Assembly (NCBI GenBank): GCA_035772405.1
Contig: JAYKKM010000469.1
Location: 2,420,001 to 2,484,000 of the forward strand
Source: Chrysogorgia sp. JL179-B06
Lineage: Eukaryota > Cnidaria > Anthozoa > Scleralcyonacea > Chrysogorgiidae
Direction of reading: 5' to 3'
Length of the DNA: 64,000 nucleotides
Under the pieces are notes generated by a model. That model did no database searches. It saw only the letters and a list, made by a program, of their open reading frames with translations, and was not told the origin of the DNA. The position numbers were made by a program, and so were the translations under genes. Below are positions 37,601-49,600 of the stretch, piece after piece; within the stretch, counting starts at the first letter, position 1, and the number at the start of each line of letters is the position of its first letter.

Positions 37601-40600
37601 TAATAGCTTATGACACCTTGCTACTGCCAGCTAAATGGTTTGATTTACTGCTATGCCTAATATACACTGAGAAAAAGATTAACTGATTTAATGCGGCTTG
37701 CTCAAACTGAACCTGTTTGCCGGACTGACCACAGGCCGGCTCGCTTACCAGGCTGACCCTGTTGGCTAGAACTGGATTAGGTATAGCAAGCCAAACTGGA
37801 CAAAAGTATATCGAGAACTGTAAGCGGTACTCGAGAAGTGTACACACTAGATGAGAAGTGTGTAAGTGATAGTCGAGAAGTGTACACGAATAACACGATG
37901 GTCGAGATTTCTGTCGGTACATTTGGTCAGCGGTTACACAAAAGTCGGAATTAATCGCGAATTGCCGTCGTATGGTCGTGTTGCTGTCGTTTAGATTTTA
38001 GAACACGTGTTCAAAACACTTCGACTTGCCGTAAAGCGGTCCAGACGACGCCACCGTACCCCGTCAAGGAACTCGTCTTGCGGTTAACGAAATAGGGCAT
38101 GTTATCTCTGGCTGCAGATTTTATACGAAAAGCCAGTCCGTGACGGACGTAGAAAGAACGATCATCGAAGCCTTTGATGGCCAAATCCCACCTGGGGTGG
38201 ATATCGAGTAGCGGCTCTGTCTATATTCGCCCAAGTCTTACAACAAGCCGCTAGCTCAGCCGCTCAGGTAGCCCGAGCTAACGCATCGGCGCGTCTGTTC
38301 CGCTTATGTGCGATGTTTGCGCTAGTTCCCTATTGTTTGACATAATGCTTATCACGGTAGATGCTTTATTTAAAAACATGTTAAGCAACCACAATGAAAT
38401 CGCATAGCGGGGTCACGGTTTCATATAACGATATTGTGGCGTTGACATTATCAAAACATGATTTGATAATTAACTTGTTGGTTCTGCATATCAAACCATG
38501 ATTCATACAACGTACGTCGTAGCTGTGCGAAATAGCTCCATTGATATATTATATACAGCCTTATGGTTAGTGGGTACGATCAGACAAATACATCACCCTT
38601 GATTCCTATTTTAGAAGACATTCTACTGAGCAAGATCGTATGATCAAACCATGTCAAACTAGGGAACAAGAAACGAAATTTTATATTATCGAGACTAGCA
38701 TCGTTTCCTTTCTTTCGTTTATTTTGTGGCTCTTAAAAGAGCCGTTTTTATGTGCAAGTATATTCTTGTTATTTACTTGCTGCTCGTGTACTTTGTCACA
38801 GCTTTAGTTCCTTCACTGACAGCGTGTTTAGCGAGTTCACCAGGCAAGAGAAGACGAACGGCTGTTTGAATCTCTCGTGAAGAGATGGTCGACTTCTTAT
38901 TGTAGTGAGCCAGACGGGAAGCTTCGCCAGCGATTCTTTCGAAGATGTCGTTCACGAAGGAGTTCATGATGCCCATGGCTTTACTGGAGATACCAGTGTC
39001 TGGGTGAACTTGCTTCATTACTTTGTAGATGTAGATACCATAACTTTCCTTACGCTTGCTACGTCTCTTCTTGCCTCCAACAGCTCCTGGTTTCTTGCCG
39101 GCTTTCTTGCCTTTGGATGCTACCGAGACTGGTTTGGGTGGCATATTGCTTTCTTACTTTCCTTCTTCTTTAACTTTAAATATACTCTCAGTCACTTCGA
39201 CGACGAATGATAAGTGATAACAAGAAATATTGGCTGGCGCCCTATTTATATTGAATTACAATATGGGGTCATTAGGATCGGATCAAAAATCGTGGTTTAT
39301 CATTGGTTAATTTTTATTTTGAATGCGTGCGGACCTCTGCGAAGACATCACATATTGTTGGCGCCAAATCTTGCTCTAATTACTAATTCAAACCGGAAAT
39401 CCATGTAAACTCAGAAAGGCCAGTGTATGCCCCCTCACCGAAACCTACTCACATAAACGTTAACGTACCTACTGTATGGTTGGCCATCATAACGGCCATA
39501 TATTGGATCAACAAAACCGTGTTGACAAGATCCTGCAACTAACCGATAGAAAAATGTGGCACCATTGTCCCTGCCGATATCGGGTGTACAGCCTGAATAT
39601 ACACCTGTAATACAGTCTCCCCACTGAGCTATACTCAGAACTGAGTAGTAGATTTTGAGTGGTTTAATACTCATATCATTCATAATTGTTTATTTGATCT
39701 CACAAGAATTCCAGAGAACCAATTGTAACTGGAACAAGATGCCCGCTAGCTTGTTGAAAGACATTGTAGCAATTAATGTAGGCAAATTCAGCAATTTGAA
39801 TGCAATATACACAAATTCTATATAGTTGTAGGTAATGATACAGCTCTGTCAGTGCAGGGGTGGTTAAATTTTCCACTGAAATTTTCAACATCACCAAACT
39901 GCACACCTGTAACAAAGCCATCACAGAGTGTTTGCCAACGGCTTTAATTACATCATGGAGGTGAGTTGGCAGGGCCACCAAACGAGCCATCCTGTTTGCT
40001 GACCCAATTCAGTTCTAGTCAGCCGGGCAAGCAAGCTGGCCTTTGCTCATGTAATAGCAATTCATCTGGCCAGTCTGGCAAACATGTTGAGTTTGAGCAA
40101 GCATTAAAATAATTAAACCAGTTAATCTTTTTCTCAGTATATATTACAAAGGAATATATTACTAATGTAATATCTGGACTAATTACTATCTTGGTTAGTG
40201 AGCCAGCTTGTCTCCATGTACAGCTGCAGTAATCATGAAAGCCAAAAATCAGTTTGAAAGTTGTGTATCTGGCTGTGCAGACCAAGTAATAATAGTGACA
40301 ATGGAAAGTACATGCTGAATAGGCTGTTGGTAAACCAACAAACAATAACAAACTATTTACTCTTTGATCTTGATAGTAATTGGCATGGGTGTCAGAGATT
40401 TATACACTATGTTCATTTGTAAACATTCGCATATTATGAACAAATATCGATACAGACTTACTGACAACCCACAATTTAATTCAATTCAATCAACTTTATT
40501 AATGAGGGTAAACGCATGACAGTGAAACTGATGAACCAGCAGCCCTCCTAACTAAATACAAAAATATGTTAGCAGAACAAATGGCTGCGTATAAGCATGC

Positions 40601-43600
40601 ATATATATATATAGTAGGAATTCAAGATAAACTATTGGTCCAGTAAAAATTTAAAATACTTTAAAAGAGTCCATATCCTTTAAAATGTCAATATAAAAAG
40701 TTCTCAAATATGTCCTAAAAATGTTTATACTCTTAATGGACCAGGCTGTTCCATAATCTTGACATTCTGACGGCTGAGAATGTCCGTCCACCTTCAGTTT
40801 CTCTATAGTATTGAAACATGGGCAAACTATGTTTATTGAGCCATAACGACTTGATCGATTATGGATATCTGAGTTTGTCCTCAAAGCTTCTTTAATGTAA
40901 GCCGGGCATTCGCCATAAAGACGTTTGTGTACCAAAACACACATCTGAAGTTTAACTTCACAGAAGAAAGGCAACCACTTTCCACTCGAGCTCGACACTT
41001 TCCGCTCGCATGTCAGCATCTAATATGACTCTTGCAGCCCGCTTTTGCAGTCGCAAGACCCTTTCTAAATTCTCACGAGAATACCAGCTGATGTGATCTA
41101 GTGGTTACCACACATGTCTATGAGCTGGGAGACCCGGGTTCATATCCTGGGTCGGACCACCACTCAGGGTCTTAAAATAATTGAGGAGAAGGTGCTGCCT
41201 TTGCAACAGCACCAGCAAATGGTAAGACTTTCGGGTCTTCTCGGAAAACGACCTTAAATCGTAGGCCCTCGGAATCCCTAATCAGTTGGGTTTTCCGTTC
41301 ACCTAAGAGTGATAAACTGAATAGTCGAACGCTTGAAACATGAGTCTCGGATAAATAGGGCAACCTTTAATATCCTGCGTGATCGACTCAAAATAAATCA
41401 TACTCATACTCAGACCACACAGTTGAGCCATACATCATCGGTTGTTTAATCATAGCGTTGTAGTAGAGAATCCTTTGCTCGAGGGGAAGAAAAGCCTTGA
41501 TCTTTCGTAGGACGCCAATTCGCTGCGACAGCTTGTTGCAAAGAGCGTCGACGTGTTCGTCAAATGTCAATCTCATATCTATCTTTAGTCCCAGCAAACT
41601 GAAAACATCAACTTGTTCAATAGTAGTGTTGTTTAATTCAATTTGCAAGTCCAAACCACAACATTTTGGAGCCCCATTTAAGCTTACAGGTAAAATATCA
41701 AGTGAAACAGGATTATTCGATGGCAACATTCATTGCATAGTCATCAGATGATCGACGATATAAATATGAAATTATACCTACTAATATGAAACAATAAACT
41801 GTTCGCCTAACAGCATCGCCTTTATTTTGTAGAAATGCATGACAATAAACAATACAGGCAACAAAGCTTTTTCAAAAAATATTACAGTTACCTCAGAACA
41901 GTTAAAGTGCCACTAAGACAGTAAATTATAATAACAAAATGAAGAAGAAAGGCGTTATCGGTTCCTGATATCTTATCCCGTTCTCGAGATATTTAGGTTT
42001 TGACATATGCAAATTAGATAGTGTATGACGTCATTTTCTCACAGACTAAAATAAAATTCACAAAATGATGAATATCTCTGCAAACAAGACACCCGCTAGG
42101 CGTTAACTCGGGCTACTTTTAGGGACATGGTGCGCAGGCATGTTAGACAGTTAGAATTAGAAAACCCGCTCACTTGTCTTATATTACAAAGGTTAATTTT
42201 CAATGCATTGATTTCTGTAATCAGGCGAAGGCATTGTGCAGCGCTCGTTTAAAGTGGGAAACTTTTAGAAGCAAGGGGCTAGAAATGAGGACGAAGAAAA
42301 ATATATACGCAGGCTAGCCCCCCCCCCCCCCCCCCCCCCAATGCAGAACACCTGACCAGACGAAATTTAATGTATAAAACACTAAACACGGCAACGCTAT
42401 TTTTCCTAATATCTGTTCGATCGCAGGTCTTCCTGTGTCAAAATTTATATAAAAATCAACGGCAAGGTATACGAAACATATCTGTTACGATCTTGAAGCC
42501 ATATCCTTTGATTTTAAAGACGAGTCTTGCTTTAATCGCTTACGCATTTTCTCATATAACATCTGATCTTCACATTTTAAGTAGACGAAACCTACAGCGT
42601 TCGATTCGCCAGATTCAAGTGATCATTTCGATATAGAATTGATTTCGGACAAAACACAACATTTCATAATGATTAGTATTACGGAGTTTCACGGGATAAA
42701 TGTCAACACAGTAATAGTATAATAATATCCCGATTTACAGCATTTGAGCACAATTCAATAACACATTTAAACATAAGTTTGATCGATTCAATAAAACATG
42801 TAAACATAGATTTGATCGAGTACACATCAGCGCACGGTTAACGAGATTTGATCGAGTACACAGCGTACGGTTATCGAGATCGTGGACCAACCCGTTCCGA
42901 AATCGCTCGTCATCTTTTAGTGTGGGTCTATCGTGAGCGTGTTTATGATCAAGTCAAGATACTTGCCAGCCACATTCCTTATGAATCTTATCACACTGTG
43001 GTTTGAGCGAACACTCGAGCAATGGCGACCAAAGAAGATGGCTTGTTTATGATGCAATAATATACCTTGGGTTTCCGCATGGCAACTAGCACTCATCCGT
43101 GTCGCCTTTTGATTGGCTGTTAAATAAGTTCGGAAACGCGTGATCCCATTTGATTGGCTATTAAATAAGTTCGGACAACAAACAGCCAATCAAAGAGACA
43201 GCATGAGTCTATTGTAATTTACTGACCCGAAAACTAAAAAAAATACAGGAATGCCACCGAAAGCTAGACTCGGCTACCACCACAGGTGGTATCCCGAGTA
43301 ATTAGACCCGTTGAAGTTGCGTGATACATGTTTGCGCACGCAAGTCTGAACACATCACCACCGCGCATGCTAGTTTTTCTGAAGACGACCCGGGCACAGA
43401 ATAAATACTCAACCAGAAGTCCGACTCCGTATCGGCGCCTTTGATGTTGGTGTCCTCGATTTTGCTAGCAAGCGTGCACTTGGTGGCCGGGGGGTTGCCG
43501 TGTAGCGGAGGAAACGTCGTGTAACGACTGACAACTGTACCTTTCGTGGTCGAAACTTTAAAGTGGAACGACAAAATGCACATAATTGTTATTTGATTGC

Positions 43601-46600
43601 ATAGCTCGAGTTTCTGCATCATCTGTAACTTGTTAAAATGTCTATAAAGTGATAAATCAATTGACGCCATTTTGCGAGCAAGCTACTTCTTGGTTTCAGG
43701 CCTATCCCCTGAAGCTGGCTTTCACAATTCTTAAATATCACCATATTTGTTTATAGAAGATGGCTTATAACTTCAAAACTACGCATTTTTGAAAGATATT
43801 GTATTTTTTTTAAATGTTCAAAATGTTCGTACCATTGCTCGTAAATGGGAAGGAAATTTCTCCCTAATGTTGTAGAATTTTGAATATTGTTCATAAAATA
43901 CTTAACACAGAAGCTTGGGCTTGATATCAAACAGAAGATACTGTAAAATTTTGTCTGTGGTAGAAATTTCAAGTTTCTAGCTTAACGGAAAGTATTTCAA
44001 AAAAGGAAAACTTTTTTTCATTTTTGTCTGGCCTGTGTGAATTGGTGAAGTTTGTTTTTCCTTTTGCAGTTGTGCTGTTTGCTATTTCATATAACTTTGC
44101 AAATACGGTATGTATGAACTTCGGATATGTTTTAAACAAAAGCTAATTTAAAGACAAAGTTCTGCAAACGTTTGTAGTTTTCTAACTGAAGCAGAAAACG
44201 TTTTAGAGTGAACATTAGTGAACATATTTTTGAATATATTTTAAGAATATTGAAATGATATAATTTCTCATCTTGTAGTTTGTTGTTAATCTATAACTTT
44301 AAAAGAATCGTATAAATCTATTTTACATCAAAAAACAAAGTTTCATATTTGTATTAGCTTTTGTTTAAAACATATCCGAAGTTCATACATACAGTATCAG
44401 CAAAGTTATTTAAAATACCAAACCCTGTAACTGCAAAAGGAAAAGCAAACTTCACCAATTCACGCAGGCCAGACAAAAATGAAAAGAAGTTTTCCTCTTT
44501 TTTTCTACCACAGATAAAATTTTACAGTATCTTCTGTTTGATATCAAGCCCAAGCTTCTGTGTTAAGTATTTTATAATAATAATAATAATAATAGACGTA
44601 TTAGGAATAGGAGCATTATACAATAGTCTCAATGCTCTTACAACAATATATTCTTAAATATACTGATAAAACTTATTACAGTTTCGTTATAAGATAAAGC
44701 CTACTACATATATTACCACTATAAACAAATAAACTATTAATTTTAAAAAAGAAAAGTCTTAACTGCTGACTTAAAATTACCCAACATATCAAAGCTTCTA
44801 ACAATATTCAAAATTCTACAACATTAGGGAACATTAGGGAGAAATTTCCATCCATTTACGAGTAATGGTACGAACATTTTGAGCATTTAAAAAAAATACA
44901 GATAACGGGAAAACGTGAACTATATACCAAATGAAAGCTTATGAAATTATTAACATACGTACGTGGACGATGTCTTTCAACAATGCGTAGTTTGGAAGTT
45001 ATTAGCCATTTTCCTGCATCAACAAATATGCACGGTTGCTAGCAAAATGGCCGACTCGCGCATGCGCATAAAAAAAATGGGACATGTTTTTTATTCTGTG
45101 ACGGGTACACGGGCCGAAAGCTCAGATTTAATAATTGAACATGGTGAAAACTGAAAACCACAAAGTTTATTGATTGAAATCAATAAATAGTAAACTTTGC
45201 AAGTTGAGTGAAGTAGGCTTGGGCGGTTTTTCGGCAAACCGGAAAAAATCTGTTTTTTCTTAAAACCGGTTTTACGGTTTCGCTTTTATAAGACAACCGA
45301 AAAAACTCGACCGAAGAATCGTATATCGCCGTCTATCCCTGTAATATACGAGGCCTACACGCGTGTGAAATGCAACTCGAAGCTTGACTGCAGTGAAGAC
45401 AGGCCTAATTAACAATAAGTTAAATTAAAAGTCTGACTCGAATGGGTTTGGCCCAGCGAAAGCGCAGCATAATCACCTACATCATCGCAGTTTTCTATCA
45501 AGAATGCCTTCGCGAAAGCATCAATGCCGCTGTGCATCTGCATGGAAACCAACGCCATGAAGTCATAACTGATGCCACAACAAATTTCTTGTTTAATGAC
45601 AACTTCGTATTCAACGCTGTGTCTAAACCAGGTTTTCAGCTATGATGTGCTGGAACCACGATACCAGATCCACGTTTTCGAAAAATGAAGTAATCAAACT
45701 TTATTATGCAACAAGAGAATGGTTAACGATGTAAGCGATATTGGCTTCTTCTCAGTGGTGCAATAACATCACTTTCAGATTCTTTTCTTTGTGTTGGCTT
45801 ACTCGTCAGAGTTACGAAATATTTCATTAAGTTCTTTCGGAGAAACAAGAAACAACGGTGAAATAGACCTTGATATTATTTTTCGCAGTCCATTTTCGAT
45901 TTTTGTGTCTTTTGCTCCCGGAAAAAGTCAAATGACGCGATTAAATGGGGTTGTCAAGATGGCAAACAAAAAACCGGTTTTGTCGGTTTTTTCGCGTCAG
46001 TTTTCGTTTTTTTTAAAAAACCGCACAAGCCTAGAGTGAAGACTCAAACTTGCCGGAGTCATGTGAAAACCACTCGTTCTTCTCTGCCTATGAAATCCTA
46101 ACTATAAGTCTGGGTCAGACATTTGTGGCTACAAAGAAAAAATATTGATTTGCAGCTTTAAGCTGCCAATTACTTGTCTACTCATACCTGTACTAGCACC
46201 TGTATATAATGTAAAATAAAATAAGCATACTTGGTTGCAAGTTGATCAATCATATCTTGGCGCCTCTCGGCTTCTCTTTCAGTTCTACACTTATGTTAAG
46301 TAAATCTTTTATTATAAGCTTTAAAAAGAAATTTAAGTTTTGGATTTTGTAATTAGGGACTGATCATTATTTATGGATATACTGAGTCATGAAATATTTT
46401 GACCTCCTTTGTATGGGCTATATAAGATGAACACAAGCACAAGAAAAAACACAAAGTTCTTGTGTTAATGGAGACAAAAAAAACCACAAAACCATAAATT
46501 TTCTTCTTACAGTAATTTGGTTAATGCGTGAAACAGGATTTTAAATGTTCTGAGAGAACACCAATTTGAAAATACACCAGCCATGCAACTTTCAAAACAA

Positions 46601-49600
46601 CAACAAGCATTTCCATATTACATATCAGATGTGCCCATGATCTCACAAAGATCAACCAGGTTTTAAAGTCACCAATTATTATCATCAAAAATTTTATTCC
46701 GTGGTAGACCGGGTCATGAATATTTTTTAACTCAGGTTTCAAATATTCCCAACCCAGTACACCCTACAAATTATGACTGATCGCTTATTATTTTTTAATG
46801 AGGTTATTAGATAACCAAGGTTAACAACTAATGAACTGCGCAAGGCTTGGGGCGAGTGGTTATATATGAGAGGCACACCACGCTTGGCTGATCATTGCGC
46901 CTGCTGACGGCACAGCGAAGACATAGCAGAGTATCAGTAGCAGACGAGAAGTTAAGAAAATTACGAAAACACCCACCATCCATCCCTTTAATCAAAAGCT
47001 ATTTCCACCGATGAAATCGGTGTAGGTGGTCAGGTCAAGATTGGAGATCACAACAGGGCATCCTGACCTGAATCCAAGTAATAACAAGTGCCTGGTAAGT
47101 CGGTGAACCCCCCGTCTGCACCTAACCAACCATATGGGTTAGTAAAGTGAATGCAGGTATAAGGATCAAAAACGATCAAATGATAACTCCATTGACACCC
47201 AAAGTTTTTGGGTTCCTGGTGAATTATGATTGCATAGCTCAAACTTATATTTTTAATACTGAAAAGGATACATGTGGTAGGAAGATGAAGCTCTGGCAAG
47301 GTCACCTTTTAAACGTTGTAGTTCTTTAGTGTAATTCTGAAGCATCAACCGACACTGGGTGTCCACCTTGAACAAAAGACAAGTACGGTTGCAAAACAAA
47401 TTCTGAACATCCTGTTGCTATTCATTTAACCTGTTATACTCTAGGGGTGATCAGTATCTAACTTCTCCTGCTCGGTTAACCAAGTATAGAGGTAATGAGA
47501 ATATTAAAGGATATCCTCACCAAAGATATCTGACATGTTTTTAAAACATTAACATCTTTGCCCAATTATGAAAATTAATCAACATGATTAACCTACAGTA
47601 CAGCTACTGAGTTGATGGAAAATTGTTGACCTGAGCAGGATTTGAACTCACATCACCGGGCGTCTGGTACGTTGCTCTACCAGTTGAGCTACCACACCAA
47701 CTGGGAACAGTGCATTATGGTTAACTTAAAGTGCCACCGCAGGGTTCGAATTAACGCATCGCGATTCGCAAAACGCGATGCACTTTTTATAATTTGCGAT
47801 GCAAAAAAGGGCAAAAACTAGTAAAATCGCGATGCGACAACTCAAAACGGAGTTTTGTTTACTGGCTGTTTGTAAATTCCCAATATAGTACGTAAGGAAC
47901 GCGCGCGCATATTCCTTGTTCTGTAGTTTTTCATCCCCTGGAGCCGATCGTCATGTTCTTTACACGTGGAACAGCGAATATTTCCAACATGTTTTCCACC
48001 AGGTTGATGTTGTACAGTACATCCATTCAAGCTTGATGTTGTGCTCTTTCTCCCAGGTCTTTACCGTTTTCAGTTTAGGCATGTTTTCAGTTTAGGCATG
48101 TCATATTCAGCTGCTTTTACATGTTTTATCTGCTTTGAATTTTTTGGGTAACCAGTATGGCGGGAACAATTCAGTCGTCGAACTTTGGCATCAAACCATA
48201 ATTCGATCGCTGCATTACCGGTCTGAGGCTGAGCCTAGCTGTTTTTTCAAGGCTATATCTGCAGCGAGCTTGTGCATATCAGTGTTGACGTGCTTTTTGA
48301 CTGAATCAGACGTCGCATTTTTAGAATCGAAAGGTGGCTTGATCGAACTATCACCGATTAAATGACGATGTCAGATTTGGAAAATGATGAAGCTGACGAT
48401 GAAACCGAATAACTTTTTAATTCTTACCTTTGTTTTAAGTACTTTGTATTACATATTCTATATATCTACATCGCTTTATACGAATTTGATCAGGGGAGGG
48501 GGGGTGGGGGGATTTTTCGAACAAATATTTTTGCGATGCACTTTTGAAACGTTAATTCGAACCCTGCACCGCAATACAAATTTGTGACCCTCCATGGGAA
48601 AACATACCTTATCATTTTTGCGAATGCCTTAAAAATGGCATTCAAATGGCAATTGGTAAGTGTTCGAACGGGGTTCCATAAGCGTTCGAACGCTGCTAAA
48701 CGCTGTAAATGCTGTAAATGCCGTTTGAACGGCTTACTAGAACCGTTCGAACGGCTGCTAGAACCATTCGAATGGTTGACTAGAACCGTTCGAATGGCTG
48801 AATAGAACCGTTCAAACGCTGCTAAACACCTTTCAAACGGCTGACTAGACAGTTTGAACACTAAACCAGCACCATGTGTTTTAATATCGTAAGCTATAAA
48901 GGGAAACTGTTTGTTGTAGAATGTCTCCGCACGTGTCGCTGGCTCACAGAAATAACTTTATTAACAAATGATCGGTTCTACACTCATATATTTACAGGCA
49001 ATGCTGCACAGCTGCATGCACATTCATATCATTATGCTCACACCGGATGTTTGTTTCGTTGGTTTGATGAGTGTGAACATTTCAAAAAGCATCTTTGTAA
49101 ATTGCTATTTTGAGCTCCTTAGAAAGCCTATATTTAACAGGGGCGGATACAGCATTTTTCTTGACAGGTTTTCTTGCTTGCTTGCTTGTACCACTGTCTG
49201 GGGGGGGGGGGGCCAAGGCACGCTCCCCGGAAATTTTCAAACTGTAGCTCAGGCTAATTTTTTATTTTAAAAATTTTATGTATTATGAGTATGAATAAAG
49301 ATGACATGCTTGCCAACTCGCTATCCTTTAATAACCCTTTTGGCCATAAGTCGTATATAAATATGAGACAGATTTTGTGCATTAGGAAACCGATATAATC
49401 CAAATGTCAGTGTTGCAATTCTCTTCCGCCAATACAATCCGTTTGCTTGGGTTTCGTTGACTTGCGATATTGTAATTGCAGATCGTTTGCGTGCAGTCCT
49501 CACTAAATCCTCACCATCACGACCAGGATCCGATTTGTCTCGATATCTCCAGAGATGTCGAGAATGACCGAAGGCGAAGACAAACAATAACTCGCCGTAG

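Larger units (their letters stand above)
37615..40350. repeat. Inverted repeat pair flanking the H2B gene
   Basis: The left arm (about 37660-37800) and right arm (about 40015-40145) are inverted copies sharing ACTGAGAAAAAGATTAACTG and GCTTGCTCAAACT. They lie about 1 kb either side of the histone gene. A 56-codon coding-like stretch on the minus strand (about 37975-38215) is not recognised. Confidence 0.6.

Noticed and set aside
43302..43670. A 122-codon minus-strand frame in STX8 intron 4
   Set aside because: No family resemblance; it adjoins a dispersed repeat module and has no clear promoter or splice context.
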